DNA of 64,000 nt from Chamaecyparis obtusa. Its lineage: Eukaryota; Streptophyta; Pinopsida; Cupressales; Cupressaceae. This document shows positions 11,581 to 22,694 of this stretch, piece by piece (within the stretch, counting starts at the first letter, position 1; every line of letters starts with the position of its first letter). The notes under the pieces are model-generated. The model did not search any database. It had not been told where the DNA came from and was given only the letters and a program-made list of their open reading frames with translations. The position numbers and the translations under genes were made by a program. The stretch lies in the NCBI GenBank assembly GCA_027943335.1, contig BSBK01006022.1, forward strand, positions 868,001 through 932,000. Reading direction: 5' to 3'.

Positions 11581-14500
11581 ATGGCCTCATCATCTGCTAC
11601 CGTAAAGTTGATAAAGGGAAATAGAGAGGACATGCCATCATACAACATTTTGCCAATTCAAAACAGAGAGAACGACATGGCTGGTGCGCTCTCGTCTGAA
11701 CTAAGAGTCTTCTTAACCGAAGACGTCACAACGTTCATTCATGCCAAACAAGAAGAGTTGGGTGAAATGTATATTCAAGGTGAGTACCTGTCACCATGTG
11801 AAGAAGGGAGACTTCTTGATAAGTATGCCAAGCTAATATCATCTGGACTTATCAATGGAGTATGCTTCCAGGAAGACCTAATTTTACTAGTTCTCAGTCA
11901 TCTTCACGAACCGGGTTTCCGGTTCACTAGAGGTGCATGCAATCAAATCACCAAAGATGATCTGCATAGAGTGATCGGATACAACAACCAAGGGGAAGCA
12001 CTAACCCTAAGGACCATCTCCAATGTCGTTGTCAATAAACTAAGTCAAGATCTGATGGTTGACTTATGACCATGAATGACATTGAGGATGATGGAGTCTG
12101 TTTTGTGTCTATTGTACTTGGCTACAAGATTTATCAGTCAAGCAATTTAAACAACATACTAGGTGGAGCTATTCATGCCACACACTGGATAATGCACGAT
12201 AATGCCCAATACGACATTTGTGCAATGCTCAAAAGCCAAATATTTGAAAATATGAAGAAGCTCGGAGTCGTGAAGAAGAAATCAATGAAGTATGGGACCC
12301 TTCTGGTATGTCTCTACTTCTACTACTCCAACTTCCCGGGAGTCGGAAAGGTTGTATGGAAGACCGATCGACCAGTAATGCATCAAATAAGTGAGATGGC
12401 CAATCGAATGGGAAACCAGTTAGGAAGTGTGATGACTGAACACTTTGAGGCATTTCAATTAAAAATGCACACAAGAGAGAGGGTGTCGTCAACTATTGTT
12501 GACCTGTACAAGGACAATGTATGCTTTCTGGTTACCATCGATAACTGCATCATTCAAGCAGTGGAACCAAGAGAAGTATATGCTCCTGAGCTAGGGTATG
12601 AGATCACTTCCAAGACTGCTAAGGCATATGCTGATGCCCTAAATGAAGCAAGATTGGATCTCTCTGCAAACCGGTTCGGCACATTCACAGAGATTCAAGA
12701 GAATCTGAAGAAGCGGGCACCGATCAAAATTGTCTACACCAAAAGGACCCCCACACCAAAGAAGAAACTGGTAGCAGAGCAACCCAAAGCTGGAAGGAAG
12801 AAAACATAACCGGTAATCAGTATTCAAAAGGGAGAACAAGAGGAGTCGGATTCAGAAGACACTGTTCCTTTTATCAAAAGGAAGAAGGGTTCAAGAAAAC
12901 CGGTAAAGGAAGATCCACCAAGGAGAAGAAAGCCCACAATTGATGAATTTGTGGCAGGACTAAAAGAGTCTGGTGGTATGGGTTCTGTTAGAGGTAGATA
13001 TCAACTGGCCAATGATGAAGACAAAAGGAAAATTGAAGAAGCGATAGTATTCTGCCTTCATAAATTCAATATACATCCTAATGCACTTCACACAACTCTA
13101 CCTGAAGATCTTCTACAAATTATTGAAGATCGGTGGAAGGCTTCAATGGATAGAAAAAAGGAGCTAAGGATACGAGCTCTTCTAGAGGTTCAGAATCACC
13201 TCACTATGGAGGAAGCCATAGAACAAGCTGAACTACATCAACAAACCTTCTCGACAAAAAGGAGGATCGGTCTCATGCTTATTGGGGAAGTTGAGAAAGT
13301 GCATGATGAAGGAGTAGTGATGTGGACTAGACTTCTTCAGGCCTAGCAACAAGTTGAGGAAGAATGCTAAAGAGCCATAGTTCAACCAGTCCCTGACACT
13401 GGTAAAGGCAAAGGAGTGCTTGGAGCGGAAGCACCTGTCAAAGAAAAGAGCTCCATAGTACCAGTCATCGACATCACCGATGACAAGAGCAACAAGCTTG
13501 CACGACCAACCGTTCTCATCTCTCTGAGCAAAGGTAACACTAAACCTATGTCAGTCAATGATATAGTTGATGAAGTAATAGACTTTGGTATAATAGACAA
13601 TGCTGCTAAGTGGTATAGTGTACTAGAAGAAGATGATAAGCAGGCAGTAATTGTAGCTATATTGGAAACTTTTTTGGACTTTCACAAAACTCCAAGGGAC
13701 TGCAGGTCTCGATTTCCACCGGAATTAAATTCTAGGCTCCAGAATAAATGGAGGGCCGGTCTAGGCACTAACACAAGGATCAATAGGGAAACGCTGTTAA
13801 AAGTCAAACCTAATCTTAGTGAAGAAAGAATAAAGCTTCTACTAGAGGAAGCAGCAATGAGCCTGGACACAAAGTATAGAGTTGCCCAAATAGTAAATGG
13901 ATTTGAAAATGAGGTCTACAAAATGACTTTGGATTTCTGGCAAAATTATGCTTTCAGTACTCTGAACAATTTAGGTCCTCAGAATCAAGTTGAACAATTA
14001 CAAGCACCACCGATCAGATTCATCACTAGTGAAGAAACTTCTACTGGAAAGGAATATGTTCAAACAGAGGAGTTCACATCTGGTGAACAATTAAATGTTG
14101 AAATACCTGGGGGAGAACTCCATACTGCTGAAGAGTAGCTCATAGAAGAAGTCCCATTGGTAGAGCAACTTCAACAAGAACAGGGTGTTGAAGTTAATGT
14201 GCCAACAGAAGAAGAAGTTCAAAATGAGGCAGAGGCACCTGCCAAGGAATATCAACCTGAAGAAGAGGTGCCACTACAAGATAAAACTCAACAAGGAGAT
14301 GAAGAAAATAAGGGACAAGAGGAAGAAATCCCAGTCCACACTGAGCTAGCTCAATTGGAGCAAGAGCAAAGGCAACAAGAACATACATGCATACCAAGCT
14401 CCTCATCTAAGAGGAAGTTGTCATTTGCCGAGGAGAAGGAAGCCAAAAAGAGTAAGGTCACCGATATAGTGGTGGACATCAACAAGATGCCAACAAGGCA

Positions 14501-15227
14501 GCTAAAAGAGTTGACCAAAATAAAACAGGACATGGTCCTGACCATTGTAAAGAATATTCTATGCAACTTTGTACCAGATGCTGACATAGATGAAGATGAA
14601 TCGGTCATCGATCAGTTGGAAGTTCTGGCGCAAACTATCGATGAGGATTTAACTGATCTAGAAACAATGGCAATTGACCAATATGAAAAGAAAAGAGTGG
14701 AGATTCTTCACAAATAGGTTGAAGAAATCAAGGTGAATGTGACAACCAACTTGAGAATGCTTCAACAACAACTTCAAGTGGCAGGAAGTTTGATGGGTAG
14801 AACTTCAAACTTTGAAATATTTTTGCAAGATCTGTCAGAGAAATTAGCAAAGGCCTCAGAGGAGATTAGAGCCTTGTCCGCTCAATTTGATATTAAGAAC
14901 AAAACTGCAACTACTTACAACAGAGAAATGACAAGTCTGGCTCTAATACTGAGAAAGACAGCTGAAGAGGAGAACAAGAGAATCCAAGACATTATTGGAT
15001 TTCAGATGTTTTTGGCCCCAACATTTGACATCATGCACCAAACTGCTACTTCTATTGAAGCTCTGATTAATGAACCGGGTTACAAAACAGTGGAAGATAT
15101 GAAGAACATCATTGTTTCTCTTAAGGCAGCCCAAAAGAACATAGAATATGTAATCGGTCAGTGGGCACCATTCCTTCACTCTGCTAAAACAATTTATAAG
15201 GATATCTTCACCAAACTTCAAATGTGA
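11581..15227 (+). pseudogene. ORF2 of element A: large protein of unknown function
   Basis: It begins with ATG (MASSSATVKLIKG) at 11581. One frameshift occurs near 12060. The rest shares a single frame to 15227, interrupted by stops near 12807, 13344, 13371, 14136 and 14715, so about 1,200 codons were once open. The first 420 or so residues look globular, with a hydrophobic stretch KYGTLLVCLYFYYSNFPG near 12290 and RFGTF near 12670. The remainder is Lys/Glu-rich with low-complexity acidic segments and a helical, coiled-coil-like C-terminus. Element G keeps the same order and motifs. No enzyme motif, clear transmembrane helix or signal peptide is seen. By position (before the polypurine tract) it corresponds to the envelope-like ORF of Sireviruses, but I cannot show homology to that. 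Confidence 0.75.
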
Positions 15228-15509
15228 AGAGAAGCATAACCCTTTGTCCTATGGAGGCAAAAAGGGGAAGAAGAAGCAGTAGAAAGCAAAGGATATAGAA
15301 AGGGAAATGGGAAGCAAAGCAACACTTAGACAACAGAGGAAAGAGTAGAACAGAACATGAACAACTTCAGTCAACAGAACATGAACAAGACAAACAGCTT
15401 CAGTCACTCAACCACCAAAGCACTAAGACAGGGGAAGTGTGCTACAGAGGGAAGCAAAGTCTACAAGACCAAGGTATAAATTGTCACAAGTAAGTGAGTA
15501 TGGTTTTGC

Positions 15510-15558
15510 CACCAATGACAAAGGGGAAGATTGTTAGCAATTTAAGTTGTCATTAGTG
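15510..15558 (+). promoter_or_regulatory. Polypurine tract bracketed by inverted repeat, element A
   Basis: The tract AAAGGGGAAGA lies just before the 3' LTR start at 15532. CACCAATGACAA (15510-15521) upstream pairs with TTGTCATTAGTG (15547-15558) inside the LTR with one mismatch in twelve. This could fold the 3' end of the RNA into a hairpin with the tract in the loop. Confidence 0.65.
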
Positions 15559-16638
15559 TAAATTCACAAACACCATGCATCGGTAAGGGCTCACTGGTCG
15601 CTCACGCTACTTAGAAGACATTGGTAGACAAGAAACAGAGTGTGTGTACTGGTAGATGTAAGCACCAGTAGACTGATCTATGTACTCAGTACCGGTCTTA
15701 TAAGTGGATACAAAGATGAATCGAGTTTAGGATGTACCAGTCTAACTGCGTAAAGATCCGATCCGGATTTTGTGGTGTAGTTTGAGTTAAAATTGGATTA
15801 TACAGGACATCCACCGCTCTGAAGTGGAGTTAGCTTTTTAACAGGAGTTAGCTTTATTTCTATGGATGTTTTAAAGGTAAACTCCAGATCACAACGTATA
15901 GCTTTTTGCTAGTTGCATGATTTCTTGTTGAGTTTACAACCTGGTGGTTCTATGAGTTAAGGGTTTCATTAAGGTGAACTCTTGTATAAATACAGGTCAT
16001 AGGATGTAAGAAAAAAAAAAGTTGTTGAGAATTGTTGAGTAAACAGAGCAGTGAAGAGACATCTGCATATAGATCACAGTCACCGGAGGTGAAAGGAAAA
16101 GAGGCAGAAAAGATTCAACAGCCAGGCAAACCGGGAAAGAGATCAACAGGTATGATTTGATCAGATAATCAGTGTCATAGAAGATCATTGCTTTTGAAAA
16201 GTGTCAAAGCAAGTTAAAATCCCTTTATCAGGGTGGACCTAATCGGTTCTTTGTAAAATCCCTTAACAGGGTAACATCATTGTTGATGTTAAAAGTCCTT
16301 TAACCATGAAACTCCTAACAAAGTTAAGATCTTAACTGATCTTCTACCAAATCCCTTAACCGGGTAGCACTTTAACCAGTGCTTTGTAAGCTCCTAACAT
16401 GGTGCCTTCATTCTGCAATAGTGAAGTTGTGAGCTCTGTCTCACCGTGATTTTTTCCTTCTAACCGAGGGTTTCCACGTATATATCTTGTGTTAATCTAT
16501 TTACTTCTTTTACAGTTATGAATGTTTGTTTCACACTTTGCTTAGATTATAAGAAGTATTAAAAAAGATTGGAATTATAGTAGAAAATAGTTCTTACTGA
16601 TTCACCCCCTCCCTCTCAGTAACCGGTTGGTAATAACA
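15532..16638 (+). repeat. 3' LTR of element A
   Basis: It runs from TGTTAGCAATTTAAG to GGTTGGTAATAACA and is followed directly by the target duplication GTATT. It matches the 5' LTR along its whole length. Confidence 0.95.
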
Positions 16639-16659
16639 GTATTGATGTTGCATATAGCC

Positions 16660-16800
16660 CATATAGTCCAAATTTCTTGCCATTTGACTAGAAATGCATG
16701 AAAGGCTCTTGGAAATTCATCTCAATTGTTCTCAAGGTAGTTAACCATTGGACTCCTGAAATAATGTTGGCTCCATTCATAGAAATGACAAACATATGAC
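16660..16800 (-). pseudogene. Gypsy protease C-terminal remnant (element K)
   Basis: The minus-strand reading gives FDGHMFVISMNGANIISG, then VQWLTTL and a GKKF/GLYG stretch. This matches the end of Ty3/gypsy aspartic protease (pattern VVLGxxWLxxLG ... F...G..V.L.G). The catalytic D-S/T-G is not recognised. It continues, across the element A insertion, toward the RT fragments at 8.2 kb. Confidence 0.6.
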
Positions 16801-17149
16801 CATCAAAGTCGATATTTGCCCATGTAGAGCTTGATATTGTGGCACTTTCTAGAATTCATTGTTCCAACATCTGCAATTAGAAAATGAATCTTCGTAAATG
16901 GATAGACAAAACAATTTAGGTATATAGTTAATTTACTATCGATGCATCTATGAGTACTACTTGAGTGAATTAACACTATCACCATTTGTTTTTTCCAAAA
17001 ATCCTACTATCTAGAAGGTTTGTAGAGTGTTAATGCCTAAAAACAAATATTGTGTTGTTTTTTTCCATGTCCTTCCCTTGTCTCCTCATCAACATCCCTT
17101 GTAAAGTATTATCCATTTCTTCTTCATCAATGCCAAGTTCAATGAAACA

Positions 17150-17235
17150 ATTTTTTTTCTCCCCATTTTATGTTTGTGATTGTACTTGTCACAGTTAAAG
17201 CATAACACTTTATTTTTCTTCGCATCAATTCTTGA
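17150..17235 (-). pseudogene. Gag zinc-knuckle remnant (element K)
   Basis: On the minus strand the reading KVLCFNCDKYNHKHKMG resembles a gypsy CCHC knuckle (CFNCGxxGHxxxxC) that has lost its final cysteine. It sits upstream of the protease remnant in the same orientation, supporting one decayed gypsy element. Confidence 0.6.
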
Positions 17236-17629
17236 GTTAGTGTGGTAAGCTAAGGAAATGACTATGCAAGAGTGATTCTATCTTTGATGCTTACTAACCC
17301 CTATCTTTTGTCGGCTAAAACTTTTCTTATATTCACTTTGTTGTAATCATTGATTGGGAAACAAAAGTTGGATTTAACATGTATCTCATATTTAATGTGG
17401 TCCTTTAGACTATAATTCAAAATGTAGACTCAGTGTGGACTTAGCAACCCGAAAATTTGACTTGGACTTAGGAGTTGACAAAACATGGTAAAAAACCTTA
17501 TAATTGCACACAAAAATAAATTAATGCATTTATAGAACACCTATCAATTTGTCACATTTCAAACATTACACAAGTCATATGACTCTCTTGATGAGCACAA
17601 GCTTATATTGAGATTAGGGGGAGTAAGGA

Positions 17630-17653
17630 GGGGGGGGGGGGGGGGGGGGGGGG
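17630..17653. repeat. Poly-G run of 24
   Basis: Uninterrupted G homopolymer at the C-rich end block of LTR J (reading minus strand). Most related LTRs here have 5-13 bases, so this is an expansion or an assembly artefact. Confidence 0.8.
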
Positions 17654-18129
17654 TGAACCGATATAAGATAAACTTTACTTTTTTAAAACATAACTATAAC
17701 AATATCTATCACACAAGTTCTAACAATTATGCAATACAAGACAATGTGATTTATGTGGAAACTCTTTTAGGAGAGAACCACAACAAAATATTGCTTATAT
17801 AAAGTTCTCTTTACAAAATTTGTAAGTATCAACTCGTAGGAGACATCAATCACCTCTTAAATGATTTGTAGGCACCAACCCATTGGAGACACCAATCCCC
17901 ACAACTAAACACCAACCCACAAAGTGTTGATTTTCTACTCGTTTAACCACGAGCAATGATTTGCCCTCCGAACCATAAACAATCCATTATTGTCTCCCCC
18001 AAGCATCATTGTTCTTAATAAAGAAGATGTGTGTAATATCTATCATTGTTCAAGAGACGAAGATTAATCTTCCTTTATACCTTTTGTGGTGCCCCTTCAC
18101 CAAGGGACACCACTCTTCCAAGTGGCACC

Positions 18130-18290
18130 AATATAATATAATAATAATTATATAATATAATAACTATACAATATAATTATATTATCACATAATAATATAA
18201 TTATATTATCAATATAATTATTATATTATCAATCACAATAATTTTATCAATATATTTATTATATTACAATAATTATATTATCACAACCTT
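18130..18290. repeat. AT-rich low-complexity tract
   Basis: Irregular repeats of TAATATAAT, ATATAATTATATTATC and relatives fill the stretch. It is a degenerate microsatellite inside or beside LTR J. Confidence 0.75.
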
Positions 18291-18830
18291 TATGTTATCT
18301 ATGTCGGCCTGAAGGAATATGATCATAGCTACAATAACATTAACACCAAGAGATACCAATCTCTTCAAATGAGAGGCACCAACCTTTAGCAACAAAATAT
18401 TAGTCTTCTTGACAATAAATCTCCTCCAAAATTTGCCTTAAGCATGCTATAACTCATTTCCAAAATCTGCCTTGGATCTCCTATGACTTAGTTGTATCTT
18501 TACTCATAAATTTACTCAAAAAGCTCCTTTAGATCTGATCACAAACCTCTTTTAGGTCTACTCATCAAGTTTGATATAATTATGCTATGTTTCTGTCTCA
18601 AGGGTCTGTTTCAAATCAGTTCACATGTTTTCTCTAATTCTACTATAAATTACCTTTAGATCTCCACATAAATATCTTTAAAATTTTCTCATAAAATTCT
18701 TGATCAACACATGAAGTCTGATTTTTAATTGCTTTAGATATGCTCATGTATATAAAGATATTCATGAATTGCTTGCCTTCTACACCACATTTCATACACT
18801 TCATATATCTTCTTGAGAAGGGGTGAGTTT

Positions 18831-19631
18831 TATATTAAAAATTGTGTCATCTCACAAAGGTGACAACTCTTGTTTTATATGCACCTTTTGATTATCATCG
18901 TAGACATCATGATAAGGCCCATGGGCTTGCTTCCCAAACCATTTCCTCCCCTAAGTCACTTCTTGATGATTTACTCCCATTTGACCTTGATATATGACCA
19001 GCCCAAGGGAGGAAGAAAATATTAAGAAAATAAAGTTGTCAAAGTATGATAATTGTTCTTTTCTTATTAAATATCCTTTTGTGATTAATATAGATTGTGA
19101 TATAGATAATAATGTTGATGGCTAACAATGTTGATAATAAAATTGATCCTAATAATTTTGATGATATGTATGAGGTTATTGAAATCAATCATGAGCTTTC
19201 TTCAAGATTTTCCAAAACACTAACCCTAGCTCCTTGTGAGAAGCAAATTGACTCATCATTAGAGCATGGTCATTGTTTGAAACTTGTAGTAGCTCCATCT
19301 AGTGTTCTTGATGTTGCTCCTCTCACATGTTTTCCACCTTCCCTAAGTAATTCTCAGCAAGATAGGGAGGCAGATGATACACTTCAAAAACTCCTCTTGT
19401 GCAGTGGATTCTCTTATGTATTTTCTTATTTGTAATGTGCTTCTCCCGTGATGTGTTGGTTATTATTGTTTTGTATTATATCTCTCTTTGTATGACCCTT
19501 GTTGCCCCATTGACATAAGGTGATAAAGGAACCGAACTTGTCATGACATTTTTTATTTGTATCTCAATTCTTATGTATGTTGTATATATGTTATGTTGTA
19601 CTTGTGCTATTATTGTAAATGTACATTTTGT
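18831..19631. other. Unassigned spacer with one 107-codon frame
   Basis: A plus-strand open frame at 19112-19435 is acidic and Asn/Asp-rich at its start and then Ser/Leu-rich, ending in a TAA. I recognise no domain. A purine stretch GGGAGGAAGAAAA near 19008 could be a retroelement polypurine tract. The right edge at 19631 abuts LTR F. Confidence 0.4.
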
Positions 19632-20764
19632 TGAACAGGCCGAATATCTGAGAAGGTGGGGTGCATTAATTATTCACAAAAACTTTTTAAAACTTACTGA
19701 ACTGGTGAATACTAAAACCAATCAAAAACTTATAACATATGTGAACATGAAAGCACAAAACCATCAACACAATGAACACCAGAATTCACGTGGAAACCCA
19801 AAGTGGGAAAAACCGCAAAGAAGCTAATTCTCATGAAATGAGCACCGGTTAAGGTTATTTTTACAAGGGCTCACTGTCAGTTTTCTAATTATGGGTGGCT
19901 CATTGTTGGTTGGGCTAACTACCCTGAAATATGAAAGTGGCTAACTGCCAATACAATAAGGCCCACTATTAGAATATAAGAAATGAGTTTGAATCCACCA
20001 CTTAAACCACTATCATCCACACACTGCAATATAGAAACATTATAACAGTCTTCTACCAATTGCACTAGCTCGCATGAACATCAACACATATCTTTTCCTT
20101 GTCAACTTCGCATTCAATTTTCATATTAGTTGCATACAAGCATCACCACAAACAGCTGAGATTATCGCTCTTCTTATACAACTTGTTGCCATCAACCAAG
20201 TTGGCTTAAACTGATTTGAAAATAGGTCACACCAAAGTATTCTCGTAGTGGTAAAGAATGAAACATGGACCACCTTGCTCAATACAACATGCCTCACACA
20301 CATCAACACACTACACCTTCTCTAAGACTTTCAGTACCAATGGATATGAACAATACATTACACGATAACTATTCTGATTGAACCACAACAAACATGCTCC
20401 AAATAGGACCAAACCTAAATAAATGTTCCACCATATGTTACATATCGAAAGAAACCAACACCAACACCAACACATATAAGGATAAAAATTTAAAGAACAT
20501 CCTTCGGCGAACACTTCTACTGATACAACAAAGATATTGGTACACATATCAACTGATACATCAAAACAAACAAATCATAAATGAACCACATCTATACATA
20601 AAATATGTTGACATCAATGAAAACTATTAATGACAACAACATGAATAACATCAGCCTTATACCAAAAGAAACCAACACCAACATAGATAAGGATAAACAT
20701 TGAAAGTACATCCTTCGGTGAACACTTCTATTGATACACCAACATCAACTACCGATACAACAAA
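19632..20764 (-). repeat. 3' LTR of element F, first part
   Basis: It aligns with 53232-53743 from TGAACA through long shared phrases such as CAAAACCATCAACACAATGA and GCTAATTCTCATGAAAT. The right part (20400-20764) carries ACCAACACCAAC- and CTTCGG-containing repeats. It is interrupted near 20765 by fragment D and resumes at 38413. Confidence 0.85.
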
Positions 20765-20870
20765 GATACTATTGGCATTAATAGATGGTAACCAGTAAGC
20801 TTGCTATCGGTACATGGAAATTAAGAATTGTCATTGATTGGCAAAAGAGAAAAGATAAAGGAGATGTTTT
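20765..20870 (+). repeat. Element D: pre-LTR fragment and first bases of its LTR
   Basis: This short segment ends in a purine-rich tract AAAAGAGAAAAGATAAAGGAGA followed by TGTTTT, which reads as the polypurine tract and LTR start of a plus-strand element. The LTR continues at 31786 (GTCATCTTAATC) beyond element B. The rest of the D interior and its 5' LTR are absent, so D is truncated. A possible GATA(C/T) duplication flanks it. Confidence 0.5.
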
Positions 20871-22672
20871 TGAAGAGCACACGATTATACTGAGAGGGGG
20901 GGGGGTGAATCAGTATAATAACCTTTTTTAAATTTAAATGCTTTTATTCAAAGATAACTTCAATTACTCAAATAAACAATTATGCACATGAACACAATTT
21001 ACGTGGAAACCCAATATGGGAGAAAACCACAAAATAATTTGCTTTTATATAATATTGTTCTTTTAAAATGTTTTGTAGGTACCAACCTACTAGAGGCTCC
21101 AACCTCTAAATTTATGAGCATCGACTCACTGGAAGCACCAACTCCCACACTTCGCAGGCACCGACCTACTGGAAGCACCAACTCCCCCTGTCCGGATTCT
21201 GAGCACCAACTCCTATCCAGATTCAAAATTTCTTCCACCTAAATGTTGTTGCTAATTCAACTGATGATGGACACAATCTGCTCTTTAAGTCAGCCAATAT
21301 TTTCTTCTAATTCTCAAATATATATATCCTTATAATAGTATATTCAAAAAATCTAAATATATAATCTTTAATTTTTCTCTCCTTTATATTATTGCTGCTC
21401 TTCCTTTTATACTTACATGCTGACTTATTTTTATTTTCAAAATAAGTCTTGAATATTTATACTTTCAAATTGTTGATTGAAACATTATGTCCCTTTATTT
21501 AAAAGTTATGACCTTTTAGTTTGAAAGGATGTCTCTTTTATTGAAATATTATTAACTTAAAAATAAGTTAATAATCCTTTATTTAATTAAATAAAACTTT
21601 AAAAGGCTTTCTTTTCCTTTAAAACTCTTTTATATATCTGATAACTTTGATTAATATTTTTGAATATCTTACCTTGGCCGTTGCATTACCAAAACCTTCG
21701 ATAATATATGTTTTATACAAACCTTTAATATTATATTCAAAACGCTATAGAAAATAATCTCTGCCACTGTTCTTTGTTGTATCCGCTGTATACATCAACC
21801 TTCGATATACACTTCGATGCCTTCACAGATCTTTGACGCCTTTATACAACTTCGATGACAAATAATATATATATATATGTTGTTACTTATTTCGTCAGTA
21901 CTTAACGCCTTCACAAATTCTTTGATGCCAAACTTCGATGACAAATAATATATATCTGTTGCACGTGTATCATATATGGTATCTTCTGCTATTGACGGTA
22001 TGGATCACAATTTTAATAACACTACACTTGCTAATAAAAACGTCTCTTTATTCTGAATACATATCTGAATATACTTATTTGTATTTTATATATGCTGAAT
22101 TATGTGCAACATATACATAGTATACTGTTATTATCTGATTTAATACTCTTTCGATACTTCTTCCTATATGCTGTGCATGCTGCATAACCTTTAATTAATT
22201 TCTATGCCGTCAAGAAAAACTGTATATGTTTGCCTTCGATAGTTAGTATTCTTTGATAAAGCATACATCAATTGATCTCTAGTCTAGTCTTCATTACGGT
22301 TCGGTGTATATATCTCTTGTTCGTATATGGCATTTGTCTTGCAGTTACTTTAGTAATATGCTCCTTGGGCTAGTAGATATACGACACTTGAAAGTGAACT
22401 ATATCCAACATCACTGTTATAACTATAAGAACTCCTTGAATAACCATTGTATGTTCTCTGTTCACTGTACTATGTATGGATGCATAATATTCTTTGTTGC
22501 ATAGTATTAATATATATGTTGTTCTATTTGTATTTTATATACATAACCTTTTAATATGCTAATATGTTATGTTCTCTGTTCTAGCCTTTCATATCAAAAT
22601 GTCTGAATACAATACATTGTCTTCTATAATCTGAATGCAATAGGATTTTGACATCAATGACAATTTTCATCA
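20871..22672 (-). repeat. 3' LTR of element B
   Basis: On the plus strand it runs from TGAAGAGCACACG to CAATTTTCATCA. It matches 29982-31780 throughout with scattered changes. The minus-strand LTR starts TGATGAAAATTGTCATTGATG. Confidence 0.95.
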
Positions 22673-22694
22673 ATCTCCCCCTTTGTCATTGATG
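22652..22694 (-). promoter_or_regulatory. Polypurine tract inside a perfect 12-bp inverted repeat, element B
   Basis: CATCAATGACAA (22652-22663, in the LTR) and TTGTCATTGATG (22683-22694, interior) are exact reverse complements. Between them lie the LTR boundary and the tract CTCCCCCTT (AAGGGGGAG on the minus strand). Confidence 0.8.

Larger units (their letters stand above)
8661..16638 (+). mobile_element. Element A: complete pol-less LTR retrotransposon
   Basis: The element is bounded by GTATT target duplications at 8656-8660 and 16639-16643. LTRs of 1106 and 1107 bp begin TGTTAGC and end AATAACA. A tRNA-iMet-type primer site follows the 5' LTR and a purine tract AAAGGGGAAGA precedes the 3' LTR. 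The 5.77-kb interior has two ORFs: ORF1 (coiled coil plus zinc knuckles) and ORF2 (unknown). I see no aspartic protease, integrase or reverse transcriptase motif in any frame. It is therefore a non-autonomous element needing enzymes in trans. The polypurine motif and knuckle-rich Gag tail resemble Sirevirus (SIRE/Maximus) copia elements, which I infer as the helper class. Confidence 0.92.
7740..17260 (-). mobile_element. Element K: decayed Ty3/gypsy relic, split by element A
   Basis: Minus-strand gypsy signatures lie on both sides of element A in the correct order for one element. A Gag zinc-knuckle remnant is near 17160-17230 and a protease C-terminus near 16660-16800. After the A insertion come reverse transcriptase blocks at 7740-8207. 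The join at the A target duplication (GTATT) falls between protease and RT. Stops and frameshifts are numerous and no LTR could be assigned, so the outer limits are approximate. This is the oldest-looking retroelement in the left third. Confidence 0.6.
17589..18830 (-). repeat. Element J: LTR remnant, minus orientation
   Basis: The plus strand reads TGATGAGCACAAGC, a G-rich block, then GTGAACCGATATAAG, and later repeated CACCAAC-CC..GGAGACACCAA phrases. The same arrangement begins the LTRs of element B (TGAAGAGCACACG, G-run, GTGAATCAGTATAA). No primer site adjoins it on the left, so it is a 3' or solo LTR remnant. The right-hand end is not determined; 18830 is a guess. Confidence 0.5.

Noticed and set aside
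12290..12350. Transmembrane helix in ORF2 of A that would support an envelope role
   Set aside because: The hydrophobic stretch is short and rich in Tyr, with neighbouring charges; it looks like a buried core rather than a membrane span.
20394..20630. Asn/Thr-rich frame in LTR F
   Set aside because: It derives from the ACCAACACCAAC repeat of the LTR and is absent as an ORF from coding parts.
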